Assembly: GCF_020618475.1 (NCBI RefSeq)
Contig: NZ_CP085335.1
Location: forward strand, 1,116,001-1,180,000
DNA length: 64,000 nt
Reading direction: 5' to 3'
From: Haladaptatus halobius
Lineage (GTDB): Archaea; Halobacteriota; Halobacteria; Halobacteriales; Haladaptataceae
The translations under genes were made by a program, and so were the position numbers. The notes below the pieces were generated by a model, which saw only the letters and a program-made list of their open reading frames with translations, did not search any database and was not told the DNA's origin. Below are positions 19,501 through 28,449 of this stretch, in pieces. The first letter of the stretch is position 1. Each line of letters starts with the position of its first letter.

Positions 19501-20242
19501 GAACCGTCACTGGCGAGAGGCAGGGATACCCGGCCTCATGCGCGGTGATCGCGTCGGCGATCCCTTCGGTAATAAGGACGGGCTCATCCTCGCGAATCGT
19601 ATCGAGCCCGTAAATTGGCTCCTCGACTGTAACGTCCGTGCGCGTTACCTGGAGTTTGTCGTACTTGTTGCCCTTCCAGTCCGCCGGGTGTACTGGATCG
19701 GTCGCTCGAGAGATCGCGAACACCAACTGGCCGTCGGCGTCGGTGTACGGGAAGACGTACCGGCCGCTCCAGGTCGCGTATAGGTTCCCGTCGTCACGTT
19801 CGCCGAATAGCCCCGTCGAGAGGATCGCCTCGCGGTTGTGCCCTTGGTCGAACAGGTAGCTAATCAGCTCGTGTTTGTAGTTCGCCGGCGCGTACCCGAG
19901 GATCTTTTCGTCGATCGTCGCTGCATTCCACCCCCGCCCATCGAGATAGTAGTCGCGAGGCGTGTCATAGGCGACATCTTCGGGAAGTTCTCGATCCAGT
20001 TGCCGGTGGAACCATTTCAGAGCGTCAACGAGGGCGTCGTTATTCTCGACCGTTGACCCCGACGTATCCGCCTCAAGTGTAAGGTTATCGTCCTGAGAAT
20101 CGTCCTCTACCGTGGTATTTTCGCCGTTCGAGGCGTGTTCAGGACAGGTGGCCGGCGACGTCGTTGGATCGACCGCCCTGCAAGAACAATTGGGGTGGTC
20201 GCATTGTCGCGCTGACGGAACGCCATCAGTCACGCCGACCAC
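16574..20242 (-). CDS. Toprim primase fused to SF2-type helicase and winged helix
   Basis: A 1222-residue protein of the kind carried by haloarchaeal viruses and integrative elements. In order: a Cys-rich N-terminus (C14, C19, C21, C33) that may bind zinc; a DnaG-like segment at about 70-200; a Toprim domain with E226 (PVLITEGIADAI) and D274 (YLIQDAE); a middle region unlike anything I know; a helicase part with P-loop LPTMGKSYG near residue 610 and Walker B VVFDEFPD; and a C-terminal winged helix (HPAVDLSRQQVFNHLENL). It probably primes and unwinds the element's DNA. The start is GTG 20242, 73 bp from the 3' end of tRNA-Thr. The frame is intact and very GC-rich. No integrase is visible. Confidence 0.75.
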   Translation of the reverse strand: MVGVTDGVPSARQCDHPNCSCRAVDPTTSPATCPEHASNGENTTVEDDSQDDNLTLEADTSGSTVENNDALVDALKWFHRQLDRELPEDVAYDTPRDYYLDGRGWNAATIDEKILGYAPANYKHELISYLFDQGHNREAILSTGLFGERDDGNLYATWSGRYVFPYTDADGQLVFAISRATDPVHPADWKGNKYDKLQVTRTDVTVEEPIYGLDTIREDEPVLITEGIADAITAHEAGYPCLSPVTVQFKTSDREDLLEALAERDVDRAYLIQDAERPTSDVDDRDRLTLQQFGDGVKGAVRTAAYLSDHGLEARVADLPRRGLDKVDLDDYLHGWSDDLTPLLASAKPVDQHPAYDRDTAKDVALKSAEASTITTDAVDTDGDHSALFDLGIQDVTGISWDYRGPNPLGHHGESENYFVLLKEHGVAYDHKYKAAYNALTYLLVDAGERRPASPNGRLEDAEVFAAWRYAKREGVIPEDDPIPHRALQYVAREHGLADTEDLVDGWKLPCQAYNGALASVRDEYDADPGRGEISAGEREHTAVLPAAVRDLTTAASGWDWKHAAERDDATLTVEDARERTVDAITDAYISGDRVLVEALPTMGKSYGAVKAAADTGEQVTVLTGRGHKEQYEQFREWCDEHGLDYYTLPSFTRDCETANGEHGYEWADTVNGWYNRGATPKEIHKAAEYVLDRPLPCQEHEGQRCPYASKWDFDPDEYDVLIGHYNHAHKAKVAAGRTVVFDEFPDAYETLLGPELQGAISYWLETTDGVPFDDYTDLLENREDERRRADALLWFDEHDVEPDETHVFDDTSAHAAAPLAVFTLLASDDLGNGFERADLGDVGLGVFDRARGGVSVLQAPALEYASGVVALDGTPTKRMWELALGGRLNHRSVLQGKERAEYVRDALNLNLVRTTEYVKPYNSADHVNTEQDAALLEAIAEKHGERASVITTSTAEYEYDSEGVLEYVAETKHYGNVLGSNEFDDTRLGAVIGSNHYGDHYIKKWGAYAGEAVNRGEEKGAGLSYSGIGDDVLQHMREHDTLQAAMRFGRDGNGAVVYVHTDTLPEWVPLAGEGRVVTTWSDGMRDVVCALEDLTTATTAEVVDHPAVDLSRQQVFNHLENLRERGVLAREQDTEDGRRVVWRDDGVHRLSKHGEVELGTVDITDLDDTEVRQLARSSLYTWEFTNRTDEADGSIGHTPVEVSTPHRTTANGGDRPPDDTD

Positions 20243-20314
20243 CCCCCGAGAAGCTGCCAGCTATTTAGTTGGGATACCCCCTTTTTACCGTGGGATTGTA
20301 AACAAAATCTTGTA

Positions 20315-20389
20315 AGCCGGTGGAGGGATTTGAACCCTCGGCCTATTCCTTACGAAGGAATCGCTCTAGCCAGTCTGAGCTACACCGGC
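20315..20389 (-). tRNA. tRNA-Thr (anticodon CGT)
   Basis: A 75-nt cloverleaf on the minus strand. The acceptor stem GCCGGTG/CACCGGC, a D-arm with TAGCTCAG, the anticodon arm ATTCC-TTCGTAA-GGAAT giving CGT, and the T-arm GGGTTCAAATCCC are all present. The discriminator base is T and no CCA is encoded. The 3' end faces the primase-helicase gene, the usual integration side for archaeal elements. I did not find a second copy of the 3' end by eye. Confidence 0.95.
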
Positions 20390-20457
20390 GCGGTGTCGCT
20401 AACTGCACTCGAATATACAACGCACTGGAAGCATAAGGGTTGCGGAATCGCCGCGGG

Positions 20458-21438
20458 CTAGCGGGTTAGTCGCACGTCGAGACAGACGTTCAACTCGTGG
20501 GGCGCGTACGACCGCACGATCCGGCGCGTCTCGACCGAAACGTCGTACTCCGACTCCGCGGCGGCGCGGATGGCGCGCTCGCCAGGGCCGAAGTGGTCGT
20601 CCTCGTGCTGGATATCGTAGTAGTGGATGACACAGTTGTCGCCCGCGAGCGCGACCGCGGCGTCGAGGAACTCGTCGGCGCTGTGCGGGAGGTTCATCAC
20701 GAGGCGGTCGGCCCAGTTCTCGTACTCCGGCGCGACGTCCCGGACATCCCCGCGGATGGCCGTCACCCGGTCGTCGACCCCGTTTCGGCGCGCGTTCTCG
20801 CGGAGATACTCGACGGCAACCTCGTTCACGTCCACGCCGACGACGCGCGCCCCGCGCTTCGCGAAGGGGATGACGAACGGGCCGACGCCCGCGAACATGT
20901 CGAACGCCCGCTCGTCCGCGTCGACCTGCTCGGCGACGCGGTGGCGCTCGGTGGCGAGGCGGGGGGAGAAGTACACCCGGGCAACGTCGAGGGCGAACTC
21001 GCAGCCGTACTCGCGGTGGACGGTCGTCGTTCGCTCGCCCGCGAGCACGTCCCAGTCGCGGACTCGGGTTTCGCCTTTCACCTTTGACGCCCGGTTCAGC
21101 ACCGTCTCCACCGGGAGCGCGGAGTCGACGATGGCGTCGGCGACGAGTCGTGCGCGCTCGGGGTCGTCCTCGTCGACGAGGACGATATCGCCCAGTCGCT
21201 CGTAGCTCGGGTCGAATCCGAGCAGGTCGGCGGGGGTGTCCTGCGTCGTGCGAGCGGGGACGTCGCGTTCCACGACCGGTAATCCGTCGGGAACCGCGTC
21301 GGCGTCGGTCACGGGGACGTAGAGCCAGTCGTCTTCGACCACGATCTCGAGGTCGTCGGCCACGAGGTTCGCCTCCGCGAGTTCGCGGCGCGTCGCCTCG
21401 CCGCGTTCACGTTCGACGCGCACGCAGGGCGCTTCCAT
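20458..21438 (-). CDS. trm5: tRNA (guanine-N1)-methyltransferase Trm5
   Basis: A 326-residue archaeal Trm5-type enzyme that makes m1G37 in tRNA. The N-terminal domains include FDPSYERLGDIVLVDEDD and LNRASKVKGETRVRDWDVL. The methyltransferase core has FDMFAGVGPFVIPFAKRG (SAM site) and NLPHSADEFLDAA (catalytic NLPH motif), and ends in APHELNVCLDVRLTR. The frame is open far upstream, but ATG 21438 gives the family start and avoids overlapping dph5. It is divergent from dph5 with about 80 bp between, which is core haloarchaeal context. Confidence 0.92.
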   Translation of the reverse strand: MEAPCVRVERERGEATRRELAEANLVADDLEIVVEDDWLYVPVTDADAVPDGLPVVERDVPARTTQDTPADLLGFDPSYERLGDIVLVDEDDPERARLVADAIVDSALPVETVLNRASKVKGETRVRDWDVLAGERTTTVHREYGCEFALDVARVYFSPRLATERHRVAEQVDADERAFDMFAGVGPFVIPFAKRGARVVGVDVNEVAVEYLRENARRNGVDDRVTAIRGDVRDVAPEYENWADRLVMNLPHSADEFLDAAVALAGDNCVIHYYDIQHEDDHFGPGERAIRAAAESEYDVSVETRRIVRSYAPHELNVCLDVRLTR

Positions 21439-21519
21439 ACCGTTCTCTTGCCGGAAGCGAGCGTTAACCCTGACGCTTCGGGTCGGGGCGCTTAAGCGTC
21501 CCACCTCCCAAGGGCGGAT

Positions 21520-22341
21520 ATGCTCACCTTCATCGGTCTCGGCCTGTACAACGAGCGTTCCGTCACCGTCGAAGGCCGCGACGCGATCGCGGACGCGGAT
21601 CGCGTGTTCGCCGAGTTCTACACCAGCAAACTCGTCGGCGCGGACGTCGCCGACCTCGAACGGTTCCACGACAAGCCCATCGAGGTGCGAGACCGCGTCG
21701 GCGTCGAACAAGACCCCGAGGACATCCTCGCTGCCGCCGAGTCGGGCCGCGTCGCGTTCCTCACCGCGGGCGACACCATGATATCGACCACCCACGTCGA
21801 CCTCCGACTGCGCGCCGAGGAGCGAGGTATCGACACCAGGATCGTCCACGCTCCGACCGCCGAATCGGCGGCGAGCGGTCTCACCGGCCTTCAGAACTAC
21901 CGCTTCGGGAAGGCCACGACGCTCCCGTTCGACTACGCCCACGGCGCGGACGGCCTCCCGGCCAGCGTCACGGACGTGCTGGACGACAACCGCGACCGCG
22001 GCCTCCACACCCTCGTCTACCTCGATATCAAGGTCGGATGGACGCCGACCAGGAATCGCGGTTCCGGGAGTTCCGACGAGGGACGCCGCGACGAGTACAT
22101 GACCGCGGACGTGGCGAGCGAGATGCTCGCCGAGGGGTACGAGGACATCTTGGCGGTCGTGGTCGCACGCGCCGGAAGTCCGACCCCGCGGGTCGAAGCC
22201 GACCGCCTGTCGGAACTCACGGGGCGGGACTTCGGCGACCCGCTCCACCTGCTCGTCGTTCCAGGCGACCTGCACCACATCGAAGCGGACGCCCTCGAAT
22301 CGCTCGCGGGCGCGCCGCGCGAACTGCTCAGCGTCGAATAG
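21520..22341 (+). CDS. dph5: diphthine synthase
   Basis: A 273-residue SAM-dependent methylase that acts on elongation factor 2 during diphthamide synthesis. MLTFIGLGLYNERSVTVEG, LTAGDTMISTTHVDLRL, APTAESAASGLTGLQNYRFG and the KVGWTPTRNRGSGSS segment are typical of archaeal DphB/Dph5. The length matches the family, allowing for a short charged insertion at about 172-192. The upstream gap holds AT-rich promoter-like sequence shared with the divergent trm5. Confidence 0.95.
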   Translation: MLTFIGLGLYNERSVTVEGRDAIADADRVFAEFYTSKLVGADVADLERFHDKPIEVRDRVGVEQDPEDILAAAESGRVAFLTAGDTMISTTHVDLRLRAEERGIDTRIVHAPTAESAASGLTGLQNYRFGKATTLPFDYAHGADGLPASVTDVLDDNRDRGLHTLVYLDIKVGWTPTRNRGSGSSDEGRRDEYMTADVASEMLAEGYEDILAVVVARAGSPTPRVEADRLSELTGRDFGDPLHLLVVPGDLHHIEADALESLAGAPRELLSVE

Positions 22342-22494
22342 AATCTAGTGACTATCGTAAATACCTTATAAAACCCCTAAATCAAGCCTGAGGCGTTGCT
22401 TCGTACTTCTGAAGACGCTATTCATCGAACCGTGTCAAGCCAAACGATATCATTTGTCACCGGACGAGTGAGGATGGACACAGACGTGCAGAAC

Positions 22495-24189
22495 TCACGG
22501 TGCCGGATCCACGATCACCATCTCTTCGGCGAGTCCGGTCACCTTCACCGGGAACTGTCCCTCGTCCTCGACACAGACGAGCGCGTGACTGTAGCCTCGT
22601 TCTCGGGTTCCTGGCTTCGCCTGTCGGAGGAAATCGGCTTCCCACTCGTTCAACCCGAGTTGTTGTCGATGGTCGTCCGACAATCCCGGTAGTCGCTGGA
22701 GGATTTTGATCGACGATTCCTTTGCCAACACCTCTGCTTTCTCGTGGACGAAGAAGTCGCTCAACTCCTGCGTGACGAGATGGATGCTCAAGTCGTGATG
22801 ACGCGAGTGGCGATACGCACGCTCCAGCCAATCGAGCGATCCCGCGTTCTGCATCAAATAGTGGGCTTCGTCGATGACGAGGATGACGCGCTTGATCGTC
22901 TGTTTTGCTCGCTCGTAGACGGTATCGAAGAGCAGTTGCATCATCTGGGCGATCTCGCGATCTGCTTCCCCCTGTTGGAGATCGAGATACGTAATCTTCG
23001 CATCGCGGAGGTCGATATCCGACTGTCCAGCAAGATTCGCGTACTCACCGTCGCCCATAAACGGTCGCATCCCGATTCGGAGATCCGCCGCTCGGTCTTC
23101 CCATTTCTCGAGTTCGTCCTGCGTCGGTGCGGTCTCGTCCTCGCCGCCGAGGAACGAACTTGCGTCCTCGGCCATCTGCCCGAGGATGTGGAACACATCT
23201 TGGACGGTCGGGCTCGTGTTCCCGTGTGTCGTCGGATCGCGGGTGATTCCGCGCCATTCGTACGCCTCTTGGACTGCCCGCTCGAGGACGGCTCGTGCGT
23301 TCGTATCGAGTCCTGCTCCGCTCGAATCGACGTGCGCGAAGTACGTCTCGAAAAAACCCATCACGCTCGACAGTCGCTGTGCATACGGATCGAGATCGTC
23401 CGTCGTTTCGAGGATGTAGGCCGGCGTCTCCTTGATTTCCAACGGATTCAGTTGACGCGTCCCGCCGACGACAATCTGGTCGGCGTCGAGGGCGTCCGCG
23501 AGGGAGCGAAACCTTCCAGTGGGTCGATCATGATGAGAATCACTTCGGAATCGGTTGCGATTTCGCGGAGACTCAGCAGTTTCGCGGTGACGGATTTTCC
23601 GGAACCGATCTCCGCGGCCGCAAGGACGTTGCAGCCGTTCGGTCATTGCCACCGGTCGACGACGACCGGTGCGTTCGTCGTCGCGTGATAGCCATATTGG
23701 ACGCCGGTCTCCTCAATAACCGTCCGCGTCGAGAACGGAAACGCCGCACCGAGTGCCCAGCCGAGCATCGGCGTCCGAGCGCTAGGGAGTTCCCGACTGA
23801 CTGCGTCGTCGGCCACCGGGCTCCCGCTGATGAGACCCTTCGTTTGGATGTAATCGACTGATTTCACCGTCAGCTGGCGTTTCGCCAGCCCCATCGAGAC
23901 GCGTTGACACGTCTGTTCGACTGCGCGTTGCGTTGCACCGCGGACGGTGATGTACGTCGCAACGTCAAACACCGACTGCGAGCCGTCGGTGAGCTGCGTG
24001 AGGATCTCCTTGTGTTCCTTAATCCGCCGGTTGGTGAGACGAATGGACGGGTCGCCGTTTTTCTCCTTGCCGAGTCGCACCGTCTGGAGATCACGGATCG
24101 CGTCCTCGAACTCTGTGATACCACGCTCCGTTGGTCGTGGGCTCGCGTGAATCGAAAGGATCAGATCCACGACCCGATGAAAAAGAGCG
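22495..24189 (-). pseudogene. VirB4/TraC-like conjugation ATPase, broken
   Basis: Remnant of a type IV secretion ATPase that would power DNA transfer. From 24189 down, one frame gives LSIHASPRPTERGITEFEDA and on to VVVDRWQ, then a TGA at 23643-23645. It resumes with NGCNVLAAAEIGSGKSVTAK (Walker A) to MIDPLEG. One base is missing near 23511. The next frame continues SLADALDADQIVVGG through VILVIDEAHYLM (Walker B) and LVTQELSDFF to a stop at 22495. The stop fits CGA to TGA. The 5' part of the gene is missing, replaced by the TrbL-like gene's end. Frame-corrected, the core is normal. Confidence 0.8.
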
Positions 24190-24746
24190 GGAACCAGCCT
24201 TTGAGTCGTAGGCTCCGTGCTCGCTGAGCGGACACCGTCCCCGAGGGCAGGAAGACGCTCATTCGGAGCAACACCATCGAGAGCGCACACACGAGTAGGC
24301 CAGCGGGAAGACCGAGCGTGAGCCACTGATCGTAGACCGTATCCATCGGGGCGTTCGTCGGTCGGTCAACGAGTTCCATCGCGCCGTTCCGTTTCGGGAC
24401 GGGGCGACTGACGAGGAACTCGACGGCCCACTCCGCGGTACTGCGTGCGAAATCAAGGAACTTCATGGCGATTTCCTTCAGCGCACTGAGGAAGCCGTTA
24501 CAGAGCCAATTGCTGACCACACCCATCCCGGTGCAGGTGCCGTTGAATGCGGCAGTGCCGTTCGACAGACTCCTCGAATTATTCGTCCACGTATCGGTCG
24601 TGGTCGTACTCTGATTCGTCTCGGGAGTGGCCGGTGGTGTCGGAGTAGTCTGTGCATGGCTGACCGTACTCCCCCCCGGTGAGAGTCCCCACTACGACGA
24701 CGGTGAGCAGACTGACCGCGACCGAGCGTGACCGAATCGTCGTCAT
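24161..24746 (-). pseudogene. TrbL-like membrane protein of a conjugation system, frameshifted and truncated
   Basis: Starts MTTIRSRSVAVSLLTVVVVG, a signal peptide, at ATG 24746. At 24671-24677 a run of seven G (minus strand) shifts the frame. With six, the reading continues STVSHAQTTPTPPATP into a Thr/Ser linker, an NGTCTGMGVVSNWLC segment and a membrane helix (WLTLGLPAGLLVCALSMVLL). The protein stops at GSWI, inside what should be the multi-pass part, so the 3' end is cut as well. The layout (signal, linker, helices, next to VirB4) fits haloarchaeal TrbL/VirB6-like proteins. Confidence 0.6.
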
Positions 24747-24760
24747 CCGTCCTCCGAAGA

Positions 24761-25200
24761 TCAGATGAACGGGACGATGTCCACACAGCCGGCGATGTCG
24801 ACGCCCGTCGACCGGATGAGTAGGTCGAGCACGACTGCGAATAGCGGCGTCGTCACCGTCGCATACGCAGCGCGATTACGCCAACCCTTGATGGCTTCGA
24901 CCGACTGTGGCTTCTTGGGGAACGCGGACGCATTGTGGAAGACGTACGCGAGTATCGCAGAGGCGATCATGGTAATTCCGACGAACAATGGGCGGCGAAG
25001 TTGACCGTGTCCGCGAGCGCCGTTCCACAGATATCGGAGCCGACGTTCTGCTGCGCCGCAACGGTGGTTGAAATCCCGAGGAGAAACGCGTTAGCAGTCA
25101 CTCCTCAGATGATTGCCATCCGCATATCGTTCCGGGAGAACGATGGAAAACCAGTCGTCCAGCTGTTCTCGGCGTTCGGAGTTGAGGGCTTCTCTTGCAT
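24761..25200 (-). pseudogene. two-helix membrane protein of the conjugation cluster (pilin/VirB2-VirB3-like), broken
   Basis: Starts MQEKPSTPNAENSWTTG at ATG 25200, meets TGA at 25105-25107, and continues in frame GVTANAFLLGISTTVAA to about 24990. One base is missing there, and the next frame gives LFVGITMIASAILAYVF and a second helix TPLFAVVLDLLIRS to the stop at 24761. Small two-helix proteins upstream of TrbL and VirB4 homologues are usually pilin-like (VirB2/VirB3). That assignment is by position. The premature stop again fits CGA to TGA. Confidence 0.55.
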
Positions 25201-25452
25201 GGGGCTCCTCCTCCTCACCCGGCATTTCCCGTACTGACCGCCGACACCCGACGGCACTGCGTATTAGGGCGGTACTTGGGCGATAGTATTACTCTCCAAT
25301 TCTATGACTCAAATATATATTGAGAAAACAAAATCATAATCAAGAAGTAATCACTATGTTCTCAGTTTAAAGAGCAGAAACTGTGAAATTACTCTTTCAG
25401 CCGGTTGACTTCGAGTAGGACTAATTTTCGAATTCGCTACGTATCGTGCCAC
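25201..25452. other. intergenic stretch, nothing recognised
   Basis: About 250 bp between two broken genes on the same strand. It is AT-rich around 25300-25370 and may hold the promoter for the membrane protein gene. No other structure is seen. Confidence 0.3.
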
Positions 25453-26349
25453 CTACTTTGAAATCAACCCTCGTTCGTCCATTGCGTGGTGGTGTTCGGC
25501 GGCCGCGATGATGGTCGTCGCCGTCCGATTGATGCGCGACAGCCGATTCTGCAGTGTATCGACATCGTCCTCCTGCCAAACCACGAGATAAAAGCGTGAG
25601 TTCTCGGTGTCCAACCCGAAATACCGACTGACGAGATACGCGACGCTTTCGGCTTCCACCTCACGAGCAGCGCGTTCAGTGTCGTCGTGGGAAGGATCAT
25701 GGAGTTTGGCGTGTGCGTATTCGTGTGCTAGCGTGTGAGCGACCATCGCTCGGTGCTGGTCTTTCACGCAGATCTGTGGTCGAGGCGTTTCGGGTCGAAA
25801 CTAACAGACGCCGTTCGCGCTACCGTGTCGCCAGTTCTCTGACGAAACGAGCGTCGCGCGAACATCGAGCGTCGGTGCTGCGCCGAGAAGCGCGGGGACG
25901 AGCCGCGTTGCATCGCCATGGACACTCGTTTCGAGTTCCGGGAGTGGCTCGCCCTCCGTCTGTGCGATATCGAACACCGGCACCGGGCGAAAGCCGACGA
26001 CGCCCTTCGTCCACTCGATCGGCGGTGTCTCATCGTACGAGCAGGAAGATGACGCACAGTAGGTCGGGCTGTTCCCACAGTCGGGACATTGCCGAGCGAC
26101 GATAGGTGCCCAGATCCAGATGGCCGATTCACCCTTCTTCACCTGGCGGTCGAACTTCGTCTGCCACGTTCGATAGCCCGCGACCTTCGTCGCGTCCAGG
26201 CGTTGGATTCGGATGAGGATCGTGTTCCGAATCGAATAGTCGTGGAACTGGCTCTGCGTGTCGAGCCACTGCTGGAACTCCTCGCTCGCGGCGGCAGTGT
26301 CCGTCTGATCTTGGAACTCGGTGAGCCACTCTTCGAACACGTCGTGCAT
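25453..26349 (-). pseudogene. ArdC-like antirestriction / zinc peptidase protein with an internal stop
   Basis: A 299-codon gene interrupted by one TAG at 25801-25803 in an otherwise continuous frame. The N-terminal ArdC-type domain has FHDYSIRNTILIRIQ, WQTKFDRQVKKGESAIWIWA and a Cys-rich insert (CPDCGNSPTYC). The C-terminal part carries the HEYAH metallopeptidase motif (AHTLAHEYAHAKLHDPS). ArdC proteins protect incoming plasmid DNA from restriction. The stop fits CAG to TAG. It sits upstream of the broken transfer genes, the expected place for an early-transferred antirestriction gene. Confidence 0.75.
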
Positions 26350-26418
26350 TTCATCCGGTCGGTCGTCGGGTCTGCTGTCGTTTTGGACATGGGTAGTCGG
26401 GCACTCGGAATTTGGAGA

Positions 26419-26447
26419 GCGCTTCGCCCCTTAGGGCGCAGAAAAAC
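26419..26447 (+). repeat. recurrent hairpin plus A-tract motif, copy A
   Basis: The sequence begins GCGCTTCGCCCCTTAGGGCG and ends CAGAAAAAC. It has a short GC stem followed by AAAAA and lies about 70 bp upstream of the ArdC-like gene. Copies B and C share the form GCGCCTC...GGGCGCA-AAAAA. Confidence 0.4.
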
Positions 26448-26694
26448 TTGTTTCGTCGCAACCCAGAAACAAGAAGGATATCCACGTGCCATAAATTGTA
26501 AATAAAGTGGTCATCGACGAAATCGTGCCTCTCATCGATTTCTGTGCTGAATTGGAAACCGACATCGACTGTTTTGTGGCTGCGATCAAGAGACCATCCT
26601 GAGCAGAATCGTGGCACGATTCTGCTGCGAGTTTCCCGTTAAAGCCTGTTCTGACCGTGTGGTTCTATAATACATGCATTTGAATAGTATATTT

Positions 26695-28353
26695 ATGACC
26701 TGGCATATAAATCTCAATTACGATACATACGAGCAGGCACGTGAGGAGTTCGCTTGGAACCTCCCTGACGATTATAATATCGCATGGGATTGCCTGCGGA
26801 AACACGACGACCTCGACCGGCCGGCGCTCTACCAAGCCTACCCCGACAACCGTCGAGAGACATACACCTTCCGGGATCTGGATGAGCTCTCAAACCAAGT
26901 CGCTCATGCGCTCAGAGAGCACGGAGTTGAGCGTGGCGACCGTGTCGCAGTCGTGGTGCCACAGAAGCCGGCGAACCCGCTGACACACCTTGCCTGTTGG
27001 AAACTGGGTGCGGTATCGGTACCGCTGTCGGTGCTATTCGGGCCGGACGCACTTCAGTATCGTCTCAATGACAGCGGGTCACGTATTGTCGTGGCTGACG
27101 AGTCGATGCTCGAGACGGTTCGGGAGGTTTGTGATGACTGTCCAGATTTGGAATATATTGTCGCTGTTGACGCTGAAGAGCCATTCGAAGACGTTGAATC
27201 GTTTGATGCCCTACATGAGGATCAGCCGAGGACGTTCGATATCGAAGACACTGACGAGGATACACCGGCGATTATTCTGTATACCAGTGGATCAACCGGC
27301 CCGCCGAAGGGCGTCCTGCATACACACGGGCTCTGGTGTGGGCACTGCGCAGCCTTCTATATGTACTTCGAGCAAGATATCTTCGACTCGGTGTACTGGA
27401 CACCGGCTGACTGGGCGTGGATCGGCGCACTGGGCGACTTGCTGTTTCCGGCATGGCACTACGGGCAGCCCATCGTCGGCTACCCGATGGAAGGATTCAA
27501 CACCGAAACGGCCTTCGACCTCTGCGAGGAGTTCGACGTAACTAACACATTCCTCCCACCGACGGCCATTCGGATGATGAGGAATGTCGCGGATCCAACT
27601 AAGCAGTATGACCTCTCGTTGAAGACTATCTGCTCGGGTGGGGAGCCGTTGACGCCCGAAATCCTCGACTGGGCTGCCAAACAGTTGGAAGGTGTCACAG
27701 TAAACGAACTCTACGGGCAGACAGAGGCGAACTTACTGGTGACGAACTGCCGGAAGTGGTTCCCGGCACAGGCCGGCAGTATGGGTAAGCCTGTACCTGG
27801 GCACGAGGTGGCAATCGTCGACCAAGAGACCAGCGAGCGACTGCCGGACGACGAAATAGGCATGATCGCGATCCGCCATAGCGACGATCCGGTCATCTTT
27901 CAGGAGTACTGGAACGAACCGGAGAAAACCGAAGCCGCACGTGTAGACGCGGCCGACGGTGGGGAGCCGTGGCACCTGACTGAAGACCTGGGCTACCGTG
28001 ACGAGGACGGGTACTTCTGGTTCAAGACACGAGACGATGACATAATCATCACATCGGGCTACCGGGTCGGCCCTGGTGAGGTCGAGAGTGCTATCCTCGA
28101 ACATTCCGACGTTGAGCAGGTCGGTGTCGTGGGCATTCCTGACAAGACCCGCGGCGAGATAATCAAAGCATTTGTCCAGCCCGTCAGCGATGCCACCGGC
28201 GACGATGGGCTCTCCGAGGAGATACAGAAACTGGTCAAAGACCAGCTTGCGAAATACGAGTACCCTCGCGAAATCGAGTTCGTCGACGAACTGCCGACCA
28301 CGACGACTGGGAAGATTCAACGGCGAAAACTACGTGACCGCGAGACAGAGTGA
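26695..28353 (+). CDS. acyl-CoA synthetase (AMP-forming, acetyl/medium-chain type)
   Basis: A 552-residue AMP-dependent ligase that activates a carboxylic acid to its CoA thioester. The phosphate-binding loop is YTSGSTGPPKG, then WTPADWAWIGALGDLL, the NELYGQTEAN adenylate motif, HLTEDLGYRDEDGYFWF with the ribose Asp, SGYRVGPGEVES, and the C-terminal catalytic Lys in TTTGKIQRRKL. ATG 26695 is preferred to one seven codons upstream because MTWHINLNYDTYEQA is the usual start. It is intact, unlike its neighbours, and looks like element cargo. The acid substrate cannot be read from sequence. Confidence 0.9.
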   Translation: MTWHINLNYDTYEQAREEFAWNLPDDYNIAWDCLRKHDDLDRPALYQAYPDNRRETYTFRDLDELSNQVAHALREHGVERGDRVAVVVPQKPANPLTHLACWKLGAVSVPLSVLFGPDALQYRLNDSGSRIVVADESMLETVREVCDDCPDLEYIVAVDAEEPFEDVESFDALHEDQPRTFDIEDTDEDTPAIILYTSGSTGPPKGVLHTHGLWCGHCAAFYMYFEQDIFDSVYWTPADWAWIGALGDLLFPAWHYGQPIVGYPMEGFNTETAFDLCEEFDVTNTFLPPTAIRMMRNVADPTKQYDLSLKTICSGGEPLTPEILDWAAKQLEGVTVNELYGQTEANLLVTNCRKWFPAQAGSMGKPVPGHEVAIVDQETSERLPDDEIGMIAIRHSDDPVIFQEYWNEPEKTEAARVDAADGGEPWHLTEDLGYRDEDGYFWFKTRDDDIIITSGYRVGPGEVESAILEHSDVEQVGVVGIPDKTRGEIIKAFVQPVSDATGDDGLSEEIQKLVKDQLAKYEYPREIEFVDELPTTTTGKIQRRKLRDRETE

Positions 28354-28449
28354 GAAGCCAAACGCTGAAGACTATCGCTTGTATCGCAATCGACTTCTGC
28401 ATCACTTTCTTCACGCATTGAGGAACGTGGTCGAAGATACTCCAAGCGG

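Noticed and set aside
20497..21087. Long plus-strand frames across trm5
   Set aside because: They are antisense shadows of a well-supported methyltransferase gene with conserved motifs.
22342..22494. Possible attachment site at the left edge of the decayed element
   Set aside because: No tRNA, integrase or repeat matching the right edge near 35.6 kb could be found by eye.
26419..26447. Hairpin motif read as a transcription terminator
   Set aside because: On the plus strand the stem is followed by A, not T. All copies lie upstream of genes, not at their ends.
28235..28449. Continuation of the truncated TumE-like ORF over the acyl-CoA synthetase 3' end
   Set aside because: The reading there is the antisense of a conserved synthetase C-terminus and has no homology to the TumE-like family.
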